Part shown: positions 8,992-17,298 of the stretch, piece after piece
Layout of the letters: each line of letters begins with the position of its first letter
Numbering within the stretch: the first letter of the stretch is position 1
Assembly (NCBI GenBank): GCA_030152805.1
Contig: JASLIG010000115.1
Coordinates: 27,045-91,044 of the forward strand
DNA from: Solirubrobacterales bacterium
GTDB taxonomy: Bacteria > Actinomycetota > Thermoleophilia > Solirubrobacterales > 70-9
Direction of reading: 5' to 3'
Length of the DNA: 64,000 bases
Made by a program: the position numbers and the translations under genes
The notes under the pieces: generated by a model
Seen by the model: the letters and a program-made list of their open reading frames with translations, nothing else
Databases searched by the model: none
What the model was told of the DNA's origin: nothing

Positions 8992-9365
8992 TGCCACGCC
9001 AGCGCCTTCCCGGCAACGGACGGCTGCTGCAACTGGTGGCTCTCGGCCATGCCGTAGTTGGAAGCACCTTCTATCGCGAGGAGCTGCGAACGATCGCTGC
9101 GGATGGCGTCGCCGGGGCGATCCCTTACCGGGGGCCCAAGGCGACCGCCTTCTGGTTCCTGCTGCCTTCGCCACTGCTCTGGGTCCTGGGCGGCCTGATG
9201 AGGAGAGCCGAGGAGGCGGGCGACGGACAGGCGCTGCGGGAGGCCAGTCGGGTCAGCCTGGCGAGCGCGATCGTCGCCGTCATCTGCCTGCCGGCCTCCG
9301 GCTTTTGGGCCTGGCTGGCGATCTCGCTGCGCGGGCTGCGCGACGCCAGGCGGATCGGATCGTGA
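8991..9365 (+). CDS. DUF6463-like small membrane protein, copy 1
   Basis: 124-aa protein with hydrophobic segments around FWFLLPSPLLWVLGGLM and SLASAIVAVICLPASGFWAWL. The N-terminal pattern LVALGHAVVGSTFYREELRTIAADGVAGAIPY is closely mirrored in the following gene, so the two are tandem paralogues. The pattern resembles the actinobacterial DUF6463 family, which is my recognition and untested. It starts one base into the TetR stop codon (TGATG). Likely co-regulated by TetR; function unknown. Confidence 0.72.
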   Translation: MPRQRLPGNGRLLQLVALGHAVVGSTFYREELRTIAADGVAGAIPYRGPKATAFWFLLPSPLLWVLGGLMRRAEEAGDGQALREASRVSLASAIVAVICLPASGFWAWLAISLRGLRDARRIGS

Positions 9366-9757
9366 CGCGGGCGTCCGCGAAGTCGCCCGGACGGTGGCTG
9401 CGGGCGCTGACGATCGCCCACGCCGGAGTCGGCATCGTCGTCTACCGGCGCGAGCTGCGCGGGGTCGCCGCGGATGGCTTCTTCGGGGCGGTTCCCTACC
9501 GCAGCGAGCGGGCGGCGGCACTGTGGTTCATCGGCACCGCATTTCCCGGTTGGATGGTCGGCCACCTCGTCGACGTCGCCGCTACGGCGGGCGACCGGCG
9601 CTCGGTCCGGCTCGCGGGGCTGCTCGGTTTGAGCGCCGGCCTCGGCGGCGGGATCCTGATGCCGAAGTCGCCGCTGTGGGTGCAAGCGATCGTCTGCGCA
9701 CGCATCGTGCGCGACTCGCGCCTGGTCGCGGAGCGGGACACCGAGCCGATTCGCTGA
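9362..9757 (+). CDS. DUF6463-like small membrane protein, copy 2
   Basis: 131-aa paralogue of the preceding protein: LTIAHAGVGIVVYRRELRGV with AADGFFGAVPY aligns with the first copy's LVALGHAVVGSTFYREELRT and AADGVAGAIPY, followed by the same aromatic-rich membrane segment (ALWFIGTAFPGWMVGHLV). The GTG at 9362 overlaps the upstream TGA by four bases and fits the paralogue's N-terminus. An upstream in-frame start at 9305 would overlap copy 1 by 61 bp and is less likely. Confidence 0.72.
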   Translation: MTRASAKSPGRWLRALTIAHAGVGIVVYRRELRGVAADGFFGAVPYRSERAAALWFIGTAFPGWMVGHLVDVAATAGDRRSVRLAGLLGLSAGLGGGILMPKSPLWVQAIVCARIVRDSRLVAERDTEPIR

Positions 9758-9761
9758 GCCC

Positions 9762-10577
9762 GTGTCCTGGCTCCCCGCCCCCGACCCCGCCGGGACCTGC
9801 CTCATCACCGGCGCCTCGTCCGGGATCGGCGCGGCATTCGCCCGCCAGCTGGCGGGCCGCGGCTACGGCCTGAGCCTCGTCGCCCGCCGCGAGGAGAAGC
9901 TGCGAGAGCTCGCCGCGGAGCTCGGCGCCAGCGGTTCCCCGCGGGTCGAGTCCATGCCGTGCGATCTGGCCGATCCCGCGGCCCGCCGCGAGCTGGTCTC
10001 CGACGTCGAAGCGGCTGGGCGGCGGGTCGACCTGCTGATCAACAGCGCCGGGCTGGGGACCTACGGCCCGTTCGTCGAGCTCGAACGGGAGCGCGAGCTG
10101 GAGCAGGTGCGGGTGATGTCGGAGGCCATCGTCGACCTCTGCGGTGCCTTCGCGCCGGCGATGGCCGGCGAGCGCTTTGGCGCCATCCTGATCGTCTCCT
10201 CGGGCCTCGGCTTCGGACCCGTGCCCAGATACGCGACCTACACCGCCACCAAGGCCTTCGACATCGCCTTCGGCGAATCGCTCCACGCCGAGCTGCGCTC
10301 CTCCGGCGTTGCCGTCAGCACCGTCTGTCCCGGCCCGGTCGAGACCGAGTTCTTCGCGGTCAACGGGCCTCAGCCACCGCAGCGAGTGATCCCGAGGGCG
10401 ATGTGGCAGCGGCCCGAGGCGGTGGCGCGTGCGGCGCTGGCCGGGTTGGGGCGCAACAAGCGCGTCGTCATACCGGGGAGGCCGATGCGCACCGCGATGG
10501 CCCTTTCCTCGCTGGCGCCCCGGGCGCTGCGGCTGCGGGCGATGGACCGCTTCTTCCGCGCCCCGGGGGAGCGATGA
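9762..10577 (+). CDS. Short-chain dehydrogenase/reductase
   Basis: 271-aa classical SDR. The cofactor motif TGASSGIG lies near residues 16-23; the following RRE at the end of the second strand (LVARREEKLREL) suggests NADP preference. NSAGLGTYGPF is the NAG-type motif, and Ser plus Y-x3-K (YATYTATKAFD) supply the catalytic residues. It ends with a C-terminal extension after the usual fold. It is the last member of the TetR-headed operon, starting 4 bp after the previous gene with GTG. The substrate is unknown. Confidence 0.9.
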   Translation: MSWLPAPDPAGTCLITGASSGIGAAFARQLAGRGYGLSLVARREEKLRELAAELGASGSPRVESMPCDLADPAARRELVSDVEAAGRRVDLLINSAGLGTYGPFVELERERELEQVRVMSEAIVDLCGAFAPAMAGERFGAILIVSSGLGFGPVPRYATYTATKAFDIAFGESLHAELRSSGVAVSTVCPGPVETEFFAVNGPQPPQRVIPRAMWQRPEAVARAALAGLGRNKRVVIPGRPMRTAMALSSLAPRALRLRAMDRFFRAPGER

Positions 10578-10616
10578 CGCCTGGGTTGGCGTCCAGCCAA
10601 CGGCTATTCTCGGTCG

Positions 10617-11345
10617 ATGGTCGCCGCGCTTGGCTGGGGAGCTCTGGCGGCCTCCTCGCTGGTGCTCGGTGCCTTGCTCGCCCTGGCCGGGCGATGGCCG
10701 ACCCGATGGGTCGGCTTGGTGCTGGCTTTCGGCGCGGGAGCGTTGATCAGCGCCGTCAGCTTCGAGCTGGCGGCGGAGGGGCTCCGGGTCGGCAGCCTTG
10801 GGGCCACCGCAGTCGGCCTGGGGATCGGGGCCCTGACCTACTTCGGCCTCGACGGGCTGGTCGCCAGCCGCTACTCATCCGGCCGAGGGCGGGCGGGGCG
10901 ATCGAGCGGGTCCGATCCTGGAACCGCCCTCGCGCTTGGAGCCTTCCTCGACGGCATCCCCGAGCAGCTCGTGCTCGGGATCGGGCTGGCCGGAGGCGAC
11001 GGAGTCGGCATCGGGCTGTTGGTCGCGATCTTCGTCTCCAATTTGCCCGAGGCGATCGGCTCGGCAAGTGAGATGCGCAGGTCGGGTACCGGCCGGGGCG
11101 AGATCCTGCGGCTCTGGGGCGCCGTCGCCGCGATCTGCACCCTCGCCAGTGTTGCCGGCTACGCGATCGCCGACGCGGCTTCGGGTGAGCTCCGTGCCGG
11201 CATCGACGGCTTCGCCGCAGGCGCCCTCTTGGTCATGTTGATCGACTCGATGATCCCCGAGGCGACCGAAGAGTCCGGGCGCGTCGCCGGCCTCGTCACG
11301 ACCCTCGGCTTCGCCGTGGCGACGGCGCTCTCGAGCATTTCCTAG
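10617..11345 (+). CDS. ZIP-family-like divalent metal transporter
   Basis: 242-aa membrane protein with about seven hydrophobic segments. ZIP-type signature positions occur in the fourth and fifth helices as ALGAFLDGIPEQLVLGIGLA and FVSNLPEAIGSASEM. Canonical ZIP proteins have HNxPEG here, whereas this one has D-GIPEQ and N-LPEA, so one metal-binding His is replaced by Asp. It resembles the ZIP-like subfamily common in Actinobacteria. ATG at 10617, 39 bp after the SDR. Transport of zinc or another metal is inference. Confidence 0.7.
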   Translation: MVAALGWGALAASSLVLGALLALAGRWPTRWVGLVLAFGAGALISAVSFELAAEGLRVGSLGATAVGLGIGALTYFGLDGLVASRYSSGRGRAGRSSGSDPGTALALGAFLDGIPEQLVLGIGLAGGDGVGIGLLVAIFVSNLPEAIGSASEMRRSGTGRGEILRLWGAVAAICTLASVAGYAIADAASGELRAGIDGFAAGALLVMLIDSMIPEATEESGRVAGLVTTLGFAVATALSSIS

Positions 11346-11386
11346 CAGCAAGGAAGAGGCTTCGCGCAAATTGCAATACTCGTCAG

Positions 11387-11989
11387 GTGGCCGGCACGCC
11401 CGAGTGGATTTCGGCTTCTGAGTTGCTAAGCGATGCTTTCTCGCTAGCGGCAAAGGCCCACGGCTCTGAACGCCGTCCGTCCGACGGGCGCCTCTTCCTC
11501 GAACACGTCAGCGAGGTGGCCGGCTTGCTGCATCGCCTCGAGTTCGATGAGGAATTGGTTGCCGTGGGACTACTCCACGACTCGGTGGAGCGCGGCACCC
11601 TTGGCGAATCCGAGCTGCGAGACGAAATGGGCGACTCGATCGCCTGGCTCGTAATGACTCTCAGCGAGGACCCGGCGATCGAGTCCTTCGAGGAGCGAAA
11701 GGCGGCCCTGCGCGCCCAAGTCTCCGTCGCCGGAGGGCGGGCGGTGACCGTGTTCGCCGCCGACAAGCTCTCCGACATCGCCGGGCTTCGCCGCGGAATC
11801 GACGCATCGCGGAAGGCAACCGAAACGCGAATGGGCACCAGCATCGCGAGCATGGCCGACCACTACCGCGACTCGGTACGGATGATTGCCGCCGTCAGGC
11901 CCGGCTCGACCTTTCTGTCAGCACTGCGACTGGAGCTGGACCGGCTCGATTCGGTAGCCGGGCCGGGCGCGTTCCAAACTAGCTCTTGA
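11387..11989 (+). CDS. HD-domain hydrolase, SpoT/Mesh1-like
   Basis: 200-aa protein. The order of motifs follows the (p)ppGpp hydrolase (SAH) fold: AAKAHG with SERRPSDG, LFLEHVSEVAGLL, the HD pair in VGLLHDSVERG, and the later metal-ligand Asp in FAADKLSDI. These give the H...HD...D metal site. Length matches stand-alone small alarmone hydrolases. GTG start at 11387. Only 3 bp separate it from the Xre/MbcA antitoxin gene and the RES toxin, so the three are probably co-transcribed. An alternative is an HD phosphohydrolase with another nucleotide substrate. Confidence 0.72.
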   Translation: MAGTPEWISASELLSDAFSLAAKAHGSERRPSDGRLFLEHVSEVAGLLHRLEFDEELVAVGLLHDSVERGTLGESELRDEMGDSIAWLVMTLSEDPAIESFEERKAALRAQVSVAGGRAVTVFAADKLSDIAGLRRGIDASRKATETRMGTSIASMADHYRDSVRMIAAVRPGSTFLSALRLELDRLDSVAGPGAFQTSS

Positions 11990-11992
11990 AGG

Positions 11993-12532
11993 TTGACGAG
12001 GTTGACGCTACCCTTGCGGTCAGTGGCAGCGAACCCAGCCCTCCTAGATCGCACCGTCGAAGAGTTCCGACGCACCCTCACCGAGATCGGTGGGCAGCCG
12101 AGCTCGGCTGACGATGCTGAGGTTCTTGGCCGGCGTGCAGCGATGGTCGTGCTTGCCGGTGGAGCCTGGGAGCGGGCACTAGGGGAGCTGCTGACCAGTG
12201 CTGAGGCGCGGGTTCTGCTCGGGGGGATCAGCCGGGAGGCGCTGCGCAAGCGGGTCGTCAGCGGGTCGGTGGTCGCGCTGCGCGACGATGCTGGGCTGGT
12301 TCGCTACCCGCGCTGGCAGTTCGATGCTGTCAGCGGGGCGCCCTTCGGGGCGGTCAAGAGGCTCAATGAGGTCTTCGGCGATGCGGGGCTCGACCCGTGG
12401 ACCCTTGCCTCGTTTGCCACCACCCCCCAGCCGGAGCTTGGCAACCGGGCGCCGGTTGATGCCTTCGCCGACGCGGACATCGAGCCCCTGCTTCTCTCGG
12501 CTCACCGCACCGTGGCCGACCTGAAGCGTTGA
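11993..12532 (+). CDS. Xre/MbcA/ParS-type antitoxin
   Basis: 179-aa protein. The middle (LLGGISREALRKRVVSGSVV) is a helix-turn-helix. The C-terminal region with the phrase VRYPRWQFD and following AVKRLNEVF...LDPWTLASFATTP is the DUF2384-type MbcA/ParS toxin-binding domain. Such antitoxins neutralise RES-domain toxins by covering the active-site cleft and autorepress the operon. The start codon is TTG at 11993, with AAGG just before it. The stop overlaps the RES toxin start by four bases (TTGA), the normal antitoxin-then-toxin arrangement. Confidence 0.88.
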   Translation: MTRLTLPLRSVAANPALLDRTVEEFRRTLTEIGGQPSSADDAEVLGRRAAMVVLAGGAWERALGELLTSAEARVLLGGISREALRKRVVSGSVVALRDDAGLVRYPRWQFDAVSGAPFGAVKRLNEVFGDAGLDPWTLASFATTPQPELGNRAPVDAFADADIEPLLLSAHRTVADLKR

Positions 12533-13128
12533 GTCCGCGCGGCCTGCCCGCTCCTCCGGACGGCCTGCCAGAGCTTCCCAGCACGAAGCTCGGGGCGGAA
12601 CCTCTGTGGCGAATCCATGCCGCCGACGTCGCGCCCTGGTTCTTCGACGTCGGCCCCGATGGCAGGTTCAACCTCGCTGAGTCAGGCACTTGCCACCTCG
12701 CCAAGGAGCCGATTGGCGCCTTCGTCGAGAAGTTCGGGCGCCTACTGCGGCCAGGCGGGGTAATTCCGGAGCCGCTGGTCGACGCGCAGCGGCTATCCAG
12801 ACTGCACCCACCAAAAGTAAACGTCGTTGACTTGACCGACCCAACCGTCCTCGGACTCATCGGCCTCACCGCTGAAATCCACTCAACCTCCGACTACAAC
12901 CTGACCCAGGGTTGGGCACTTGCCCTCCAGGAGGCTGGCTATGACGGCATCCGCTACAAGGCCCGCCACGACCCGCGTGGGCAATTGGTTTCCATCGCCC
13001 TCTTCGGCTCGGGCAAACCGCCACGGAGCGCCGCCAAGACGACAACGGTTCCTGTCGACCTCATCCACGAAGCCTCCGCCACCTTCGCGATCACAGTCCT
13101 CCCCCGTCGCCACTCGCGGCGCCGCTAG
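12529..13128 (+). CDS. RES-domain toxin
   Basis: 199-aa toxin. The RES family is named for conserved Arg, Glu and Ser; here candidates are R28 in PLWRIH, E in LAKEPIGAFVEKF, and Ser in SIALFGSG. The aromatic-rich FFDVGPDGRFNLAESGTCHLA segment is also typical. RES toxins attack NAD+ (MbcT) or ADP-ribosylate PRPP synthetase (ParT). It starts with TTG in the antitoxin stop, so expression is coupled and probably kept low. The C-terminus is a basic tail (PRRHSRRR). Its 3' end overlaps the convergent membrane-protein gene by 38 bp. Confidence 0.87.
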   Translation: MSPRGLPAPPDGLPELPSTKLGAEPLWRIHAADVAPWFFDVGPDGRFNLAESGTCHLAKEPIGAFVEKFGRLLRPGGVIPEPLVDAQRLSRLHPPKVNVVDLTDPTVLGLIGLTAEIHSTSDYNLTQGWALALQEAGYDGIRYKARHDPRGQLVSIALFGSGKPPRSAAKTTTVPVDLIHEASATFAITVLPRRHSRRR

Positions 13129-13480
13129 GGGGATGTGAGGATCCCTGCCGCAGGTGGAACACGGCACCGAGCGCGAACAAGCCGGCGGTGCTCGCATGAA
13201 GCAGCCGGTTGTCCGCCGACAGGACCGCAAAAGCCACATAGGTGAGGGCGATCAGCAGATAGAACGACACGAGCCAGCGCCGTTGCCGAGGGGACAGTGG
13301 GCGTCGTCGCCTTTCCTCACCCTCATATAGCCCCAGCGTCGGGGTCGCCCGCTCGGGGTCCCCCCCAAACCGTGGCAGCCCGTTTCGCGTGATCTCGGAG
13401 AGATTGCGCCGCAGCCCCAGGACGACGACTGCGATGCCGAGCGTGATGGCGACAACCCAAGCAATGAGATCACTGCTCAT
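13091..13480 (-). CDS. Small two-helix membrane protein
   Basis: 129-aa hypothetical protein. Hydrophobic segments: SSDLIAWVVAITLGIAVVVL at the N-terminus, then a basic cytoplasmic stretch (GEERRRRPLSPRQRR), YLLIALTYVAFAVL and a weaker third one (HASTAGLFALGAVFHL). The start at 13480 (ATG) is chosen because the membrane helix begins there; upstream in-frame codons look non-coding. It overlaps the RES toxin tail in antisense. Function unknown. Confidence 0.55.
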   Translation of the reverse strand: MSSDLIAWVVAITLGIAVVVLGLRRNLSEITRNGLPRFGGDPERATPTLGLYEGEERRRRPLSPRQRRWLVSFYLLIALTYVAFAVLSADNRLLHASTAGLFALGAVFHLRQGSSHPPSGAASGDGGGL

Positions 13481-13620
13481 CAACGCAACATACCGCGGGC
13501 AGACGAAATAACCCCAACCGACCCACGCTGAGAAGCAGCGCGAATTTCGACCTTCGACCAAGACCTGAAAGGCAAGTCTGATCAGAGTTCCCAGCTGCCG
13601 ATACGGCCTATTGTCCGGGC

Positions 13621-13920
13621 ATGGAGTTGAGCAAGCAGCAGGCAGAAGCAGTAGGAGCTAACGCCGGCCTAGCGCCGGAGCTGCCCGTCATACCCGAGCC
13701 GCCGACGGCTGAGGGGCTGGACAAGGAGCGCAAGCGGTCGCGCCTCAAGATCGGCGGGCCCGAGCTCTACTACCGCTTCAAGAATCGGCACTCGGAGCAA
13801 AGCCGCGAGTACCACTCGGTGCCAACGGGGACCAAGGTCGCCGTCGCAGCCGTCTATCTGAGCCTCGCCGCTTTGCTCATCGTCGGTGTCACCGAGACTT
13901 ACGTTCCTCGCACCCTCTAG
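13621..13920 (+). CDS. Hypothetical single-pass membrane protein
   Basis: 99-aa protein. The N-terminal 60 residues are polar and charged (LDKERKRSRLKIGGPELYYR), and one transmembrane helix follows (KVAVAAVYLSLAALLIVGV) near the C-terminus, ending YVPRTL. The ATG is at 13621. Composition and codon use are normal for the window. No family recognised. Confidence 0.55.
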   Translation: MELSKQQAEAVGANAGLAPELPVIPEPPTAEGLDKERKRSRLKIGGPELYYRFKNRHSEQSREYHSVPTGTKVAVAAVYLSLAALLIVGVTETYVPRTL

Positions 13921-13997
13921 CCGGCAGGGGATCGACCGCGTCGCTCAGTAGCGCGGAACGAGTCGTTTCACAAAGCCCGGGCCTTTAACAGGCGGAG

Positions 13998-14070
13998 TAC
14001 CGCTACGGGGATTCGAACCCCGGTTTCCGGACTGAGAATCCGGCGTCCTAGTCCCCTAGACGATAGCGGC
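13998..14070 (-). tRNA. tRNA-Glu (CTC)
   Basis: On the minus strand the sequence folds into a full cloverleaf: acceptor GCCGCTA/TAGCGGT with discriminator A, anticodon stem CCGGA/TCCGG enclosing TTCTCAG (anticodon CTC), and T-arm CCGGGGTTCGAATCCCCG. No CCA is encoded. Confidence 0.93.
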
Positions 14071-14163
14071 GAGGAGGGGGCAGTTTAGCGAGCGGGGCAG
14101 GTGGGTTGTCGCGTCGGGGGGCGGGCGGCCGTGGGGCTGGAACTCGGTAGATTGCCTGATCTC

Positions 14164-14247
14164 GCGGCTGTGGCGGAACTGGTAGACGCGCACGGTTCAG
14201 GTCCGTGTGGAGGAAACTCCGTGGAGGTTCGACTCCTCTCAGCCGCA
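14164..14247 (+). tRNA. tRNA-Leu (CAG)
   Basis: Acceptor GCGGCTG/CAGCCGC with discriminator A, D-arm TGGCGGAACTGGTAGACGC, anticodon loop TTCAGGT (anticodon CAG), a long class-II variable arm (GTGGAGGAAACTCCGT) and T-arm GGAGGTTCGACTCCTC. No encoded CCA. It ends one base before the convergent hydrolase stop codon. Confidence 0.93.
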
Positions 14248-14248
14248 C

Positions 14249-15166
14249 TCAGGCCGGCTGCTTGGCGCGGGGGCGCCAGCCGGCGCGGGCGGCCGTGTCG
14301 GCGAACTCGTCGGCGAAGAGCGGCCAGAGCGGGCGCGGTAGGTCGTGTCCCATGCCCTCGACGATGCGCAGGCGGGCGCCGGGGATGGCGCGGGCGGTGG
14401 CGCGACCGCCGCTGGGGCGGATCAAGGTGTCGCGGGTGCCGTGGATCACCGTCACCGGCAGGTCGAGCTTGCGCAGCGCCTCGGTGCGGTCGCCCGAGGC
14501 GACGATCGCGTGCAGCTGGCGCAGGACCCCGCGCGGGTTGTGACCGCGCTCCCAGGACGCAGCGGCGACCCGGTGCAGGCGCTCCTCGTCCATCGGGTAG
14601 GCCGGTGAGCCGATCATCTCGTAGGTCTTGACGATGCGCTCGATGAAGCTCTCCCGGTCACGGGGCGCCGCGGCCATCATCAAGCCGAAGACCCTCAGTG
14701 TGGGCGTGCCCACCCAGCGGTTGCCGGTGCTCGAGTGCATCGAGACCAACGAGCGGATCCGCTCGCGGTGCTCGATCGCCAGGGTCTGGCCGATCATCCC
14801 GCCCATCGAGACGCCGGCCACGTGCGCGGACTCGATCCCCAGGTGGTCCATCAAGCCGACCGTGTCCGCCGCCATGTCGGAGAGGACGTAGGCGGCCGTC
14901 CCGCGGCGGCGGAGCAGCAGATCGGCGCGGCTCGGCACGCGCGCATCGTCGAGCTTGGTCGAGTGACCGACGTCGCGGTTGTCGAAGCGGACGACGCGGA
15001 AGCCGCGTTCGGCCAGCAGTGCGCAGAATTCCTCGTCCCAGGCGAGCATCTGCGTCGCCAGCCCCATCACCAGGATCAGCGGCTCGGCGTCGGGATCGCC
15101 GATCTCCTGGTAGGCGATCTCGATGCCGTTACTGGGGGCGATGCGCTCCTCGCTGAGCTCGGCCAT
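14249..15166 (-). CDS. Alpha/beta hydrolase
   Basis: 305-aa alpha/beta hydrolase. The nucleophile elbow is GVSMGG (Ser in G-x-S-x-G), preceded by the oxyanion-region VMGLATQMLAWD. The acid is likely in VIHGTRDTLI, and the catalytic His in VEGMGHDLP. The sequence style (RVVRFDNRDVGHSTKLD) matches actinobacterial tetracycline-resistance/aclacinomycin-esterase-like hydrolases. The ATG at 15166 begins MAELSEERI; the divergent metallophosphatase starts only 26 bp away, so both promoters overlap or are leaderless. Substrate unknown. Confidence 0.88.
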   Translation of the reverse strand: MAELSEERIAPSNGIEIAYQEIGDPDAEPLILVMGLATQMLAWDEEFCALLAERGFRVVRFDNRDVGHSTKLDDARVPSRADLLLRRRGTAAYVLSDMAADTVGLMDHLGIESAHVAGVSMGGMIGQTLAIEHRERIRSLVSMHSSTGNRWVGTPTLRVFGLMMAAAPRDRESFIERIVKTYEMIGSPAYPMDEERLHRVAAASWERGHNPRGVLRQLHAIVASGDRTEALRKLDLPVTVIHGTRDTLIRPSGGRATARAIPGARLRIVEGMGHDLPRPLWPLFADEFADTAARAGWRPRAKQPA

Positions 15167-15191
15167 GCGGTCAAGTCTAGTCTTGCGCGGC

Positions 15192-16301
15192 ATGCGCACG
15201 GCGATCGTCTCCGACCTGCACCTGGGCAGCGCCACCGGCGAGGACATCGCGCGCGACGCGCAGATCCGTCGCGTGCTGCTCGAGGAGATCGGCGGCGCCG
15301 ACCGCCTCGTCCTGCTCGGCGACGTGCTCGAGCTGCGCGACCTGCCGCTCGCCCAAGTCCTGGAGACGGTGCAGCCATTCTTCGAGGAGCTCGGCGAGGC
15401 GATGGCCGGGCGCCGGGTCGTGCTCGTCCCCGGGAATCACGACCACCGCCTCGCCGAGCCGCTGCTCGAAGAGGTCGCGCTCGGCGGCGCCAGTCTCGGA
15501 TTGGAGCACCGGGCGCTGCCGGCGGGAGAGCCGATGACGCGGATCGCCGCCTGGCTCGGCGAGGCCGAGCTCGGCGTCGCCTATCCCGGCCTCTGGCTCC
15601 GCGACGACGTCTTCGCCACCCACGGCCACTACATGGACTGCCACATGTCCCTCCCCCGCCTCGAGTGCGTCGCGGCCGCAACGATCATGCGCGCCGGCGC
15701 GCGCCCGCCAGCGGCCGCGACGCCGGCCGACTACGAGCGAGTGCTGCGGCCGATCTACGGCTTCTTCTTCGGCTTCGCCGAGGCGGAGCTGGCGCGCAGC
15801 GCCTTCCGCCCCTCCGAGCGTGCCTGGAGCTCGATCGCCGGACACAGCCGCAACGGCAACCGGCTTCGCCAGGCGACCTTCAAAGCCGTCCTCGCGGCGG
15901 GCGTGCCGGCCAGCGTCTGGCTCCTCAACCGGCTCGTGCGAGCCGACTTCGAGGCGGATCTTTCGGCCGGCTCGATCACCCGCAGCGGCGTCGCCGCCGC
16001 GACCGAGATGGCCCGCCGCCTGCAAGTCGAGGCCGCCCACGTGATCACCGGCCACACCCACCGCGGCGGGCCCGAAGACAACGAGGCGCAGTGGCCGCTG
16101 CCCGCCGGTGGCCAGCTCCACAACACCGGCAGCTGGGTCTTCGCCAATGCACTCCACCACCCCGGCTCGCCGCCGGGCCCCTACTGGCCGGGAACGGTCA
16201 CCTGGATCGAGAACGACGGGCCGCCGCGCCGCAAGCGGCTGCTACTCGATCACTCACACGGGGAACTGCGCGCCGCGGTCAGCCGAGCCACTCGGCGATG
16301 A
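15192..16301 (+). CDS. Calcineurin-like metallophosphoesterase
   Basis: 369-aa phosphoesterase. Metal-binding motifs are complete: DLHLG near residue 8, GDVLE near 41, GNHDHR near 79, a later THGHYMDCH, and GHTHRGG near the C-terminus. The arrangement resembles the LpxH/UDP-diacylglucosamine-type branch, though lipid A is not expected in this organism, so the substrate is open. The start at 15192 is chosen because MRTAIVSDLHLG begins the fold at once. The 3' end overlaps the convergent dehalogenase by 23 bp. Confidence 0.88.
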   Translation: MRTAIVSDLHLGSATGEDIARDAQIRRVLLEEIGGADRLVLLGDVLELRDLPLAQVLETVQPFFEELGEAMAGRRVVLVPGNHDHRLAEPLLEEVALGGASLGLEHRALPAGEPMTRIAAWLGEAELGVAYPGLWLRDDVFATHGHYMDCHMSLPRLECVAAATIMRAGARPPAAATPADYERVLRPIYGFFFGFAEAELARSAFRPSERAWSSIAGHSRNGNRLRQATFKAVLAAGVPASVWLLNRLVRADFEADLSAGSITRSGVAAATEMARRLQVEAAHVITGHTHRGGPEDNEAQWPLPAGGQLHNTGSWVFANALHHPGSPPGPYWPGTVTWIENDGPPRRKRLLLDHSHGELRAAVSRATRR

Positions 16302-17151
16302 TCCGGCCGATCTCGGGACCGGCGTCCTCCTGCAGAAAGTGGGAGGCGTTCTCGATCTTGCGCGGTGCCGGGAAATTGAGCTGCTCCGACACCCGTTCGC
16401 CGACCGAGAAGGGCAGGATGAAGTCCGAGTCAGCCCAGAGCACCAGCGAGGGCCGCTCGTCGGTACGCAGGGCGTCGGCGACCGCCTTGCCCTCGGCCGC
16501 CCCCGGAGCGTCGGGCTCCGTCGGCAGGATCAGCGGGAAAGCACGGGCGCCGGCTTTCGACTCCGGGCTTGGGTAGGGCGCTTCGTAGGCGGCGATCACC
16601 TCATCGCCGGGATCCTCCTTGCAGCCGCCCCGGACGAGCATGCCGATTGGCACGTCGGCGTTGTCGCGGACGAACTCGCGGAACTTGAGCCAGGCCTCGC
16701 TCATCCGCTGGTGGCCGGTGAACGGGCCGGTCTCCATGATCACGATGCGCGCGAAGCGGTCGGGGTGCTCGACCGCGAGGCGCAGGCCGATCGGCCCGCC
16801 CCAGTCGTGCACGACCGCGGTGGCGTCGCGGACGTCCAGCTCCTCGAGCAGCTTCGCGATCAGCTCGACGTGGCGGTCGTAGGTGTACCAGCCGACGTCG
16901 GTGGGCTTGTCGGAGCGACCGAAACCGGCGTAGTCGGGGGCGATGCAGCGATAGCCGGCGTCGCGGACGGGCGGGATCACGTTGCGCCAGAGGAACGACC
17001 AAGTCGGCTCACCGTGGAAGAAGACGACGGGCGAGCCCTGCCCCTCGTCGACGTAGGCGAGGCGCAGCCCGTCGATCTCGCGGTAGTTCGCCGCGAAGGA
17101 GAAATCGGGAAGCCCCTCGAGGCGCTCCTCCGGGGTTCGCACCACGTCCAT
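16279..17151 (-). CDS. dhaA: Haloalkane dehalogenase-like alpha/beta hydrolase
   Basis: 290-aa protein. The signature HGEPTWSFLWR holds the halide-stabilising region. The nucleophile is Asp, not Ser, in VVHDWGGPIGL, which separates dehalogenases from esterases. The acid lies in the WADSD-FILPF segment and the catalytic His in NASHFLQED. Haloalkane dehalogenases cleave carbon-halogen bonds hydrolytically; epoxide hydrolases also use Asp and are the main alternative. ATG at 17151 precedes MDVVRTPEERL. Confidence 0.87.
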   Translation of the reverse strand: MDVVRTPEERLEGLPDFSFAANYREIDGLRLAYVDEGQGSPVVFFHGEPTWSFLWRNVIPPVRDAGYRCIAPDYAGFGRSDKPTDVGWYTYDRHVELIAKLLEELDVRDATAVVHDWGGPIGLRLAVEHPDRFARIVIMETGPFTGHQRMSEAWLKFREFVRDNADVPIGMLVRGGCKEDPGDEVIAAYEAPYPSPESKAGARAFPLILPTEPDAPGAAEGKAVADALRTDERPSLVLWADSDFILPFSVGERVSEQLNFPAPRKIENASHFLQEDAGPEIGRIIAEWLG

Positions 17152-17298
17152 GCCGAGGAGACTATGGGAGCGGCGGAGGGTCGGCTCCGCGATCTTTGGA
17201 CAATGCGGCAAAACTCGCACTAGAGCAGGAAAAAGCGTCAATTCCTGGAATAGGCTCGCCGCACGGTTCTGTGCTAATTGCGGACGAAAGGGTTACGC

